Shown here: piece after piece, positions 55,177-64,000 of the stretch
Layout of the letters: each line of letters starts with the position of its first letter
Numbering within the stretch: the first letter of the stretch is position 1
DNA from: Scatophagus argus
Lineage: Eukaryota; Chordata; Actinopteri; Scatophagidae
Direction: 5' to 3'
Assembly (NCBI RefSeq): GCF_020382885.2
Contig: NW_025421232.1
Location: 1 to 64,000, forward strand
Length of the DNA: 64,000 nt
The notes under the pieces: model-generated
Databases searched by the model: none
Told to the model about the DNA's origin: nothing
The model's input: only the letters and a program-made list of their open reading frames with translations
Translations under genes and position numbers: made by a program

Positions 55177-55690
55177 GTTGTTAAGTACAATGGCCTCAAG
55201 GCATATTCGCCATCACTAACACCTGCTTATGGTAAATATACCATATTTCATCATATTTCCATTGCACAGTCAGTAGTGTAGATGTCAGAGATAGATGTTA
55301 ACTACTGTCTGATATTATTTTGCTTCTGGATTCTTTCTCTTCAGAAAAATTGATCAGAGATTATTAAGGCCATGTTGCAGGTGCCAACCGCACAATGAAA
55401 ATGCTAGAGAACGCTATATGGCATGCAATTCACATCATTCAGTCTTTGCAATTCATGGCCAACTCAAAAATCCCATCCCCATCCCAATTTCCCAATTCAA
55501 TTTTCACCAAGGTTTGTGGCTGAACTCAAAGGGCATGGATTCAGTCCGACGACACAGAAAATCTACCTCACTGATGTTGTTGGATTTGTCAAATACATTT
55601 TGAGCATGAGCCCTTCAAGTGTGAGGCTTGAACAGAAGGCTTTCAACGCCAGCGCCGTTACTCTGCACACACACATTACGCACAGCGCGT
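55177..55690 (+). pseudogene. Gene X family, copy iii (two recognisable exons)
   Basis: Exon 55177-55231 follows TATTTTATTCCAG and encodes VVKYNGLKAYSPSLTPAY, ending phase 1 at G|GTAAATAT. Length, phase and donor match the exon at 13356-13407. A degraded counterpart of 13917-14073 follows at about 55350-55470. Then FVAELKGHGFSPTTQKIYLT and DVVGFVKYILSMSPSSVRLE at 55512-55640 match the core-binding-like exon. The sequence then degenerates. Confidence 0.6.
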
Positions 55691-56389
55691 AGGGCACCAA
55701 GTGCCAGTGGGGGCACCAAAAAAAATCAGGCTCGTGAAAAAATCATTTCAATAGGCTAGGTACTAGTGACGATATGGCACCACAAGGCATTTGTGCTTAG
55801 GGTACCCAAATGGCTAGCAACGGGGCTGTTCAACCTCAACTTGGAATTGCGAGCATGGTTGAGAGACATTGGGAGGAAAGTAGTGGGGCGCCAGCACCAC
55901 AAATAAGTCAGGCAAGTTAAGCAAATAATTAACAACATTAATTTGGTATTGCGGTGGAAAAAATGAGGGGAATTAAGAGACTGTGAGAAAAGAAGAAAAC
56001 TGTCTAAATGTATTTTATTTTAGCTCTTGCAAGAGGACTGAAACCAATAAAGTAGCAATAGGCACACTAGAAGGAGACAGTGCAAAAAATATTCTCAGCA
56101 ACGTTTTTATATGAAACAGCTCACAGATAACAACAAGGCCACAGAGAACATGATTATTTGGATTTCTGGCTAACAGTTATTGTGTCTGAATGGGTGCCAT
56201 GGCAACTCAAGGTTACTCATGTGTGTGCAAGTGTAAATCTCAGGAGAGTATGTGTGAATCTCAAACGGACTCAAACCATGCTTGTTTCTAATTTGCGCGC
56301 ATGTGGAAAAGCACAAGAGTTGGTATCTTAACCAGCGCTGGGCAGACAGATGTGAAGTCTTTTGTGTTGAGTGATATGACCCACTGCAT
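55691..56389. other. Unassigned, probably repeat-derived
   Basis: Contains GGGCACCA-type motifs near 55690-55730 suggestive of a DNA-transposon relic, but no paired inverted repeat was found. Confidence 0.35.
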
Positions 56390-58590
56390 GTGGGACCATG
56401 AGTGTGAGTTCAAAATCTCTGGAGGATGTCATTGTCTTCTCTGCAGCTGCTACAGCTCTCAGGCAGAAAGGCAGCCCTGTTGTTACTGGATAGAAAAATA
56501 AGCAAAAGGTCTAAGTTTGTCCCCATGTTTTTGATAGAGGACAGAAGTGGCATATCCACCTTTTTGGTCCACAAACTGTACAAATGGTTTGTTTGGGTTT
56601 GGCAAGCCAAGTGCACTTTTCAAATCTTCAAAGGCCTTGCTTCTGGAGTGCATATGACTTTGTTGTGAGCTGCCAATTGTTTACCATGGACTGTGGCTGA
56701 GACTGTGGCTGAGAGAGGTGCCTCTCACCTCTGAGTACTAGGAAGCTCAAAACTTGTTTTTTTAGTTACAGTCCGTGTCGGCCGACCCTCATCTCTAACT
56801 TTTTTTAACAGGAAATATTGGAGTGCGCACTGGTGAATCATCACATGGGACAATTATGCCCGCCTTAAGTAATCAAAGTCAAACACCAGTGTAATGCCAT
56901 TTATGGCTTCTTGTTTTAAGGGGTACTGTTTTAGACCTGTAGTCTGATTTAGAATGAACTACCACAGGTGTTGCATCTTTCAGTCCAACATCATACTTAT
57001 GTTTAGCCCAAAGGATATACATTATTGGTTTTGCTATACACTGTCCTTGGATCCTCTGTTCTGCAGTACTGCACTTTGTCCAGTAGATATGTGTCAATGT
57101 TAACCTCTCTGGCTTCTCAACCTTCCAATGCCAACCTTTCTCAAAATCTGTGTCTTTCCCTTTACTGATATGTGGTGTACAATGTAATTCCTGTGGTGTC
57201 ATGTAGTGTCCTGCCTGTGTGCTGTGTCTGTGTGTGAATGACATCAGGCTCTCTGGAGTGTGTGTGTGTGTGTGTGTGAGTCGTGTAACAGTTGCCACTC
57301 ATAGACATAGAGCAGTCCCAATGGGCTGTATTTAACCATTTGTGTTGGATATTGATAGCCTAGATCATCCTGTTTCAAAACTTACACCATCTGCTGTGGA
57401 GTGGAGAGTTATGCTAAAACTGCACATTAAGTCCCTGCCCAGCATATTGACCGGGGAGTTCTTTGAAACAATGAATGAGCGTTTAGTCATCTGATCATCC
57501 AGTTCACAGTGGATAGGGACCGAATAACTGTCCCTCACATGTCTGTCCACTCGCGTCAATAGTTAAACAAGTTCTACCATTGAGTTTTGGAAAAAATGGT
57601 AAGGCTGATGTTGTTAAAAGAGATGTAGTAGCTCCTGAATCTACATGTCTGCATCATGTCACATCATGTCTTCCAACAGATAAGGTTAACGTAGGAAATT
57701 TTTTGTAATCTTCATCATGATACATTGCATAGGCAAATACATCACTTTCAGGAATCCGTTTCGAATCATTTTTCTTTCCAAACAATACTAGTCTTGTGTT
57801 TGTGTCCCTATCTGGTGTGCGAGTGTGTTTGTGTGTTACCTCATCCTGCTTCCTCCTGGGTGGCTCCTGTTCTTCTGGGGTTCTGGGCTGTTCTCCTTCC
57901 TCCCTCATGGTGGGGGCACTCATTTGACCAATGTCCTTTTTCTCTAAAGTTAAAACATTCTTCTGGGTCCCAGTGGCTGCCCCCTCTGCCCCGCACGTTG
58001 TTTCGAAACCTGCCTCTGCCTCTGCCTCTGCCTCGTCCTCGTGCCCCACCTGTCATTGCATTGTACATGGTCAGCTGGACCTCATCCAGTTTCTCCTGTC
58101 TTTTCTTTTTCTTCAGTGCATTCTGATGTTTCTGAATGTCTTCTTCCTGCTCAGCATGTTGTAAAATATCTGCTAAGCCACATGTTCTTCAGGTAATGCA
58201 GGAGCAGTGGCAGGTTTCTGCCAGTGAGGGGTGCATTCTGCTCAGAAACAAGCTTTTAAGGTTTGATTAGTAAGCAGACAGTGGGGGGCATCCCAGAGTC
58301 TCTGGGTGTTCCGTGCCACTGTGACAGTCAAAGGCAACTGTGAGGTGCGCCAAGAATGTGCCCACAGTCTCTTCCGAGCCCTGACTTATCATCTCCAGAG
58401 CAGTGATATCCTGTGAAACTGAAAACGCAGCCTGGACATCCGTACCGAGTGCTGTAATTGCATCTCTGTATTTTTGGTTGTCGTTATGTATCCAGTCTGG
58501 GATTTTCAAGCACAGAGGCAGCCTGGCTTCAGTGAAATAACCTCTGATTTTATGATACTGAGGCCCAAAGTTCTTTTACAGTACCCTCTG
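56390..58590 (-). pseudogene. Retrovirus-like (ERV-type) gag-pro-pol remnant
   Basis: Minus strand, 5' to 3'. Gag-like segment (58590-58270: IPDWIHNDNQKYRDAI). A Gly-Arg-rich stretch and CCHC-type zinc knuckle (58068-57841: CFNFREKGHWSNECP, second Cys changed to Phe). A protease end with SPVNMLGRDLMCSF (57560-57365). An RT entry segment with LWAKHKYDVGL (about 57000). An RT/RNase H segment near 56640-56400. Order and motifs fit fish endogenous retroviruses or related LTR elements. Frames are interrupted throughout, no LTRs or env were found, and an L2 tail abuts its 5' side. Inactive relic. Confidence 0.75.
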
Positions 58591-59511
58591 CACTTCAATT
58601 CAATTCAATTCATTTTATATAGCACCATATACAATCAAAATTGTCTCTAGATGCTTTACAGAGACCCAGAGCCTGAACCCCCGAGCAAACAGACAGTGAC
58701 AAGGAAAAACTCAGTTTTAATAGGAAGAAACCTTGACCCAGCTCACAAGGGAGAACTATCCTGCTGATAGTCGGTTGGGTGAAGGGGGGGGGGAAGAGGT
58801 AGACAGGACAGAGAGGACAATAGAGCGAGAGAGAGAGAGATTGTATGTATTTGTATTGTATTGTATTGTATTTGTTTTTTAGCTGATATGTTGTTTAAGT
58901 TAGTTCTAATAGCACTACATAGAATAAAGACATGGGCAGATGTTGACAGTAGACATTGGGTTTGTCAGAGGGCCGGATGCAGTTCAACATGTAGATCTGG
59001 ATGGAGAGAGACCTGCAGAAAGATACAGAGAGAGAAAGAAAGGGAGGGAGAGACACAAAACTACGAGGACAACTGGACACACAGTTAGTCACATAAAATA
59101 ATGAATTATATGTTAATCTGATGAGGGGAGAGGAGGGGAGAGGAAGAAGAGGAGAGGAGGTGGGGGAGTAGAGATGATGGTGGTATTGGGGAGGAGGGGG
59201 AGCTGCTTGGTGGATCATGTTTGTGTCCCCCAGCAGCATAGCTATGATAGAGATTAAAGATTAACAGTTAGTCACACCTGTTCTACCTGTGGCTGTCTGT
59301 CAAGAGGTGACTGTAACTATGCCTACCAGCCCTACACACTTTGTTTGAGGCTAACTATATGCTTTACTAAACACAAAGGTTTTAAGTCTAGTCTTAAAAG
59401 TGGAGGTGGTGTCTGCCTGTCAAACCCAGATTGGCAACTGGTTCCACAGTAAGGGTGCCTGATAGCTAAATGCTCGTCCTCCCGTTCTACTTTTCTGAAT
59501 TCTGGGAACTG
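58591..59511 (-). mobile_element. L2 LINE 3' UTR and last RT codons
   Basis: Reversed L2 end: TTCAA repeats at 58595, AGGAAGAAACCTTGACCCAG, GA-rich run. Then about 170 bp almost identical to 4431-4600 (RT C-terminus). It breaks off at GGGAACTG (59511), directly against the Tudor coding sequence. Confidence 0.88.
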
Positions 59512-61156
59512 GCTAATGTTTTGCCTCCGGATGAAGTCTGTACCAGCACCACCAGTGACTTCTTCAGAAAAGCTGTATCAAACAAAGCCCTGCTAGTCCA
59601 TGTTGTCCAGATGAGAAAAAATAAAGTTGTTGTTGATCTCTGTGAGATGGGAAGTGACAGCAGTCAAAGTATCACTGAACTCCTGATCTCTTCGAAACAA
59701 GCTGAATACTGGAACAACATTCCCATAGAAATTGTCTTGCAAACTAACAAAGATGTGACAGAAAAAACAAGGTGCCCAAGATATGGTGTGACGTCAGACA
59801 TTCATGGGAATATAGAGCAACTGGCGGATTGTGAGGAGGAAGAGAAAACATGCAAAAATGAAAATGAGAAGATCTGAGCCTCGCCTCGCTTCAAAGCACT
59901 AAGTATCAAGCCTGGATGTGAGTTTGCTGTGTGTTGTTCTGACATCAGCTCGCCGTCAGATTTCTGGTGCCAGCATCTAGCTAATGTTCCAGCTTTGGAG
60001 GAACTGATGGATAAAGTTCAGCTATATTACTCAACTCACACAGTTGCCCTCCAGTCAGGGGATTCATGCTGTGTTGCCAAGTCACCAGAAGATGGAAGAT
60101 GGTACAGGGGTTTCATCACGGAAAAACACAGAGGTCATGGCAAAGTGATATTGGTTGATTATGGCTGTACCATCCAAATCAAGGAGGACAGTCTTCAGGC
60201 TATAATGCCAGAATATGTTCATTTGGAAGGACAAGCTTTCAGGTGCAGTCTTTACAACCTGATTGAACCTGCTGACCCCAAGGACTGTGGAAATTGGAGT
60301 CCAGAGGCATACAACTTGCTGAAAGATTTTGTCCATGACAGCACCTGTAGCTTAAGATGTAAAGTTGTCTCTCAGTTGAATGTGAAAAACAGAGGGGTGT
60401 GCAACGTAGTGGACCTTTACAACACTCTAACCCAACAGCACATAACAAATTTACTCTTGAAACAGGGCCTGGCAAGAGAAGTGACTATCAGAATCAGAAT
60501 TCCTTTATTTATCCCTGGAGGGAAATTCTTGTTTTTACAGACTATCTCAACAAAGCAACTGCCAACAGTGTTTCCTGAGTCTTTTGTCTTCTCTTCATTT
60601 GATCTCAATCCTGGAAAAGAAGAACAAGTCTACATAACTCACATCAGCAGTCAGTGGGAGGTCTACTGCCACCTTGAGAGGAACACCGATGTCCTTGAAG
60701 AGCTTGAAAAAAAAATCTCAGAGGAGAGTGAGAAAATGATGAAAATTAGTACGAGAGCTTTAGTGAGGAAGCTGTGCCTGGCCAAATACTTTGATGGCAA
60801 ATGGTACAGGGGCTCGATACATCCTGTTCAGTCACCTCTGCATCTCAGTGTGTTTTTTGTGGATTATGGAAACACAAACATATTGGAGAAACCCCACATC
60901 AAGTTTATCCCCAGAGATTCGGCTCATTTGTTGTACACACCCATACAGGCTGTGAGATGTAGCCTTGCTTCAGTTTCCAGGGAAGAGCTCTATGCCGATG
61001 TCAAGGAATGGCTCAAGGACACAATTCTCAACAAGCAAGTGAGAGCCCTCATAGTTGAAAAGAGCAAAGATGGCTCATTTGATGTTGAACTGTTTGATGG
61101 AGCAGTAAACATCAATGAGAAGGTAAAAGAGCTCATAGCCAGTCGTTCACCTAAAC
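59512..61156 (+). pseudogene. Tudor-domain protein (TDRD15-like) gene fragment
   Basis: One frame runs from the L2 boundary to a hAT end at 61157, broken only by TGA at 59875-59877. It encodes the tail of one extended Tudor domain, then a complete one (FAVCCSDISSPSDFWCQ, DGRWYRGFI, ILVDYGCTIQIKED, GQAFRCSLYNLIEP) and a second (YITHISSQWEVYCHLERN, DGKWYRGSIHP, VFFVDYGNTN, QAVRCSLASVS). Such proteins bind methylated Piwi proteins in germ granules and serve piRNA silencing. The single long exon and the wording resemble TDRD15, with TDRD6 or RNF17 as alternatives. No upstream exon is seen. A 57-bp LINE-derived insert lies in the linker between domains without shifting the frame. Likely a broken copy, unless TGA is read through or a sequencing error. 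Confidence 0.82.
60490..60539 (-). mobile_element. 50-bp LINE 3' end inserted in frame in the Tudor gene
   Basis: The reversed 3' end of a family A-type LINE (AGAATCAGAATTCC; CCCTGGAGGGAAATTC) is flanked by GACTATC at 60483-60489 and 60540-60546. Insert plus one target copy is 57 bp, adding 19 codons (IRIRIPLFIPGGKFLFLQT). Confidence 0.92.
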
Positions 61157-62100
61157 CAGGGGTGTCAAACTCATTTTCACAGAGGGCCACATCAGCATAA
61201 TGGCGGTCATCAAAGGGCCAGATGTAACTTATAAATGTAACTAAATGTAATCAAATGCAATGTAAAACAAACGTAATGACTCCTTAATGTCAAATAACTT
61301 TGAATTTATTACTTATTTAAGTGCCAAACATCACAACTGCATAGAAAAAAATTATGTCTGTTTGTTTGTTATAACAAATCTTTTTAATTTGTCAGCTTAT
61401 GGAACCCACATAACTCCATCAAACGAGGATCAAACTATCCAAGTGAATAAAGAAAAATAACATAAAACAAATTATGACATTAACTTTGTTCAAAACGTTT
61501 TTGTCAAAGTTAAAATTAATTACTGTAAAATCAACAATTATTAGCTGCTTAGAACATGTATAACATGTAGCATTTTACAAAAAAAGGCTGCATACAGCCT
61601 TGCATCCAATTGATGGTTTGATTACATTTGTCTGCATACACACATAAATCCTGTAAACACTAAATAACTGCAACAGCAGCTACACATAAATAATATGTAA
61701 TCAACTAAAAATTATTACAAAATACAGGTTGATTCAGTTCACAACTATTGGTCAGGTTTTTAGGTTAGTTTTTGATGAGGAGATGCTGCCTGTTCTTGAA
61801 CACACCAAGTGGATCTCCTCTCCATTGATCACCATCCATTGATCATGTTCTGAAAATAATAAACACAAAACAAAATGCAAACACAATCATTAAATTGCAC
61901 ACATAGTTTAATTCTTCTTCTTGGTTGAATTACATTATATTCTAATTAAGTTTTTTTTAAAAAAAAAAAAAAAAGCTTACCTGTGTGTTTTCTGACCAGA
62001 TGTCTGACACCGTTTTCCTGTTGCCAGTGTGTCAATGTCTGGTTTTAAGTCCTGTGTTGAAGCAATCCGTGGAACAGCATGGAGGTTGAGTGAGACGTGA
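61157..62100 (+). mobile_element. hAT-type transposon end and AT-rich body
   Basis: Starts CAGGGGTGTCAAACTCA, the terminal repeat of a widespread fish hAT family, followed by AGAGGGCCACATCAGCATAA. It replaces the Tudor coding sequence after residues SRSPK. The opposite terminal repeat was not found before the tandem duplication, so the right boundary is uncertain. No transposase ORF. Confidence 0.65.
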
Positions 62101-62105
62101 TTAAG

Positions 62106-62834
62106 CCCCACATCAAATGCCCACAGAGGGCGTCAAGTAGGTTGTGCAAACCTCAGAAAGAAAGAAATGACAAAAAAATCTGTTGATGGCAAAGCCCAGA
62201 GCATGAAAATAACATTAAAACAGCAAAATGAGGCCAAAACAATGAGCTGTGTCCGTGTAAAACCCCAGAAACACTCTCCAGTAGAACAGCAAAGAGAGTG
62301 CCCTGTTAGAAAGTCAGAGCAACCACAGTGTACAAAGAAAACAGAGATCTCTCAGCTCTTGACACATATGACCTAAACCAAAGAGGGTTGTGAGTTCTGA
62401 AATACGCAGCACAAAGACAGCTCTGCACATAAGAAGCACAAAGGCTTCAGCCAAGCGCAAGGATGTAGAGCGCTTATTACATTCCCCCACATCAAATGCC
62501 CACAGAGGGCATCAAGTAGGTTGTGCAAACCTCAGAAAGAAAGAAACGACAAAAAAATCTGTTGATGGCAAAGCCCAGAGCATGAAAATAAAATTAAAAC
62601 AGCAAAATGAGGCCAAAACAATGAGCTGTGTCCGTGTAAAACCCCAGAAACACTCTCCAGTAGAACAGCAAAGAGAGTGCCCTGTTAGAAAGTCAGAGCA
62701 ACCACAGTGTACAAAGAAAACAGAGATCTCTCAGCTCTTGACACATATGACCTAAACCAAAGAGGGTTGTGAGTTCTGAAATACGCAGCACAAAGACAGC
62801 TCTGCACATAAGAAGCACAAAGGCTTCAGCCAAG
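62106..62834 (+). repeat. 379-bp tandem duplication with a repeated open frame
   Basis: 62106-62455 and 62485-62834 are about 99 percent identical with period 379 bp. Each carries an open frame (62167-62376 and within 62390-62755) reading KKSVDGKAQSMKI, then SCVRVKPQKHSPVEQQREC, then SEQPQCTKKTEISQLLTHMT before TAA. The only visible protein differences are a few substitutions. The Lys/Gln-rich composition could be a linker of the Tudor gene displaced by the hAT insertion, but no domain is recognised. A CAAG|GTCAGT donor-like site ends copy two. Confidence 0.7.
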
Positions 62835-63133
62835 GTCAGTAGCAGTATATGACTTTCTGTGCTCTTTATTTCCTTTCACATCTACATACATTGTAATAAG
62901 TTATACCCAGGTATGGCAGCAAAACTGCATGTAAGGAGTGAAGGAGTTCGTCCACACTCTGACAGGGTACCACACAACGACCCGGAAAAAGGCCTGTGGA
63001 GTTGGCAGAGCCCCACTGACATAGCCAGGAGCACTCCTTCAGGTGGGTAAAATAACCTATGATTAGATTTCATCACCTTTCGCCTCCTGACCTGAACCTA
63101 ACCCTTGTAGAGCTGCACGAGTGTGAACAGCCC
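62835..63133. other. Spacer, nothing recognised
   Basis: Short open frames only. A donor-like CAGGTGGGT near 63039 has no partner that I can assign. Confidence 0.4.
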
Positions 63134-63223
63134 TCACTCAGTGTCCTCCTTCAGCCGGGATATGTAAGCTGCTGGGATTCCATTGGTGTCTTCCCTCATC
63201 TTCACGCAACCCTCTAGCTCCAC
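63134..63223 (-). CDS. Terminal exon of an unidentified gene
   Basis: Minus strand: acceptor TTCTGTGTGTTGCAG, then 30 codons in phase 0, VELEGCVKMREDTNGIPAAY followed by ISRLKEDTE, and TGA at 63136-63134. Clean splice site, full open frame and ordinary protein-like composition suggest a real last coding exon of a gene whose earlier exons would lie at higher coordinates. I do not recognise the protein. Confidence 0.5.
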   Translation of the reverse strand: MELEGCVKMREDTNGIPAAYISRLKEDTE

Positions 63224-63391
63224 CTGCAACACACAGAACACATACAAAGAATTTGGTTATCATTGTGTACAAAGTAAAATTAAAACATGTTAGACAAATT
63301 GTTCTCATTTACATTGCATACACATATATTCAGTATCACTTACAGGGGAATCACTCAGATTAACCTTGGAGGTGGATGGGGACTCTGTGTC

Positions 63392-64000
63392 TCATGTGGT
63401 GATGCTCCCACTCAAGATGCTCTCAGTGGTGCAGGTGTAAAAGTTCCTGAGCACCTTGAGGGGGAGCCTGAAGTCTCTGAGGCGTCTGAGGTGGAAGAGA
63501 TGCTGCCTGGCCTTCTTAACAGTCCTGTGAATGTGCAGTGACCAGGACAGGTCCCGTGTGATAGTCACACCGAGGTATTTAAAACTGTCCACCCTTTCCA
63601 CCTCAGACCCGCCGATGCAGAGTGGACGGATGTCCTTCTGCTGCTTCTTCCTGTAGGGAAGGTAGAGCCTCCTCCTTGTTGTGGGAGATTAACCCCACGA
63701 TGGCTGTGTCGTCAGCAAACTTTATGATGGTGTTACTGTCTGATGTGGACACACAGTCATGTGTATACAGGGAGTACAGCAGGGGACTCAGCACGCAGCC
63801 TTGGGGGGATCCAGTGTTGAGGGTGAGGGGGGATGAGCTATGGGGGCCCACGCGTACCACCTGTTGTCTGCCAGTAAGGAAGCTGTGGATCCACCTGCAC
63901 AGGGAGGAGTTCAGTCCAAGATCACACAGCTTGGTTACCAGTCTGGAGGGGACTATGGTATTGAATGCTGAACTGTAGTCCACAAACAGCACTCTCACAT
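63392..64000 (-). mobile_element. LINE RT fragment (family F), runs off the window
   Basis: The reverse strand encodes [39 protein letters not shown] and [20 protein letters not shown] (FADD intact), then a deletion/frameshift near 63600 and MERVDSFKYLGVTITRDLSW. It is cut at about 63392 without a 3' UTR. The 5' side lies beyond the window. Confidence 0.88.

Noticed and set aside
59470-59511. Met-started N-terminus MLVLPFYFSEFWEL for the Tudor segment
   Set aside because: These codons are reversed L2 sequence identical to the element at 4.4 kb; genuine Tudor coding begins at about 59512.
61157-61200. C-terminal residues GVSNSFSQRATSA as part of the Tudor protein
   Set aside because: They are translated from the terminal repeat of a hAT element and end at the first stop inside it.

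Overview
The window is teleost fish DNA, probably from a percomorph-type genome. The evidence is many fish-type CR1/L2/Rex-group LINE copies with short tandem 3' tails, tRNA-derived SINEs, fish Ty3/gypsy and retrovirus-like remnants, pogo, piggyBac and hAT DNA transposons, and split vertebrate genes with GT-AG introns. There is no operon structure, CRISPR array or other prokaryotic feature. Most of the sequence is nested, broken mobile DNA, as in a gene-poor or heterochromatin-like block.

Layout: 1-3.1 kb holds a Rex-like LINE and an old piece of a gene family called X here. From 3.1 to 23.5 kb runs the main X copy on the + strand. Its exons encode paired zinc-finger motifs, a proline-rich 21-residue repeat, a coiled coil, a domain resembling the N-terminal part of tyrosine recombinases, a GHRKGV/HKT segment resembling their catalytic part, and small acidic C-terminal exons. 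Splice sites and most phases agree, but nonsense codons and at least one frameshift suggest decay, and the introns are packed with L2, Rex-like, SINE and 3.6-kb LINE insertions. At 24.8-26.2 kb is a pogo-like transposon with a DDD transposase ORF, at 29-30.7 kb a piggyBac remnant, and at 31.2-43.2 kb a stack of nested LINEs. The stack contains one uninterrupted 988-residue LINE ORF and an apparent LINE-LINE chimera. At 43.4-46.2 kb are a transposase HTH piece, a gypsy pol remnant and an old RT piece.

At 47.4-49.0 kb (minus strand) lies the best host gene: a CXADR/CTX-like single V-set immunoglobulin membrane protein with a Thr-rich minisatellite stalk, for which three compatible exons are visible. 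From 49.8 to 58.6 kb are a hAT MITE, a third X-family copy split by an L2, and a retrovirus-like gag-pro-pol remnant. At 59.5-61.2 kb is a Tudor-domain (TDRD15-like) coding segment cut off by an L2 on one side and a hAT end on the other. It has one in-frame TGA and a 57-bp, frame-preserving LINE-tail insertion. The window ends with a 379-bp tandem duplication, a short terminal exon on the minus strand and another LINE.

The genes do not form one pathway. The observations most worth a second look are the X family, the LINE-tail insertion inside the Tudor gene, the intact LINE ORF, the chimeric LINE, and a filler patch in one LINE that matches an X exon boundary. Family names come from recognising motifs by eye; no database search was possible.
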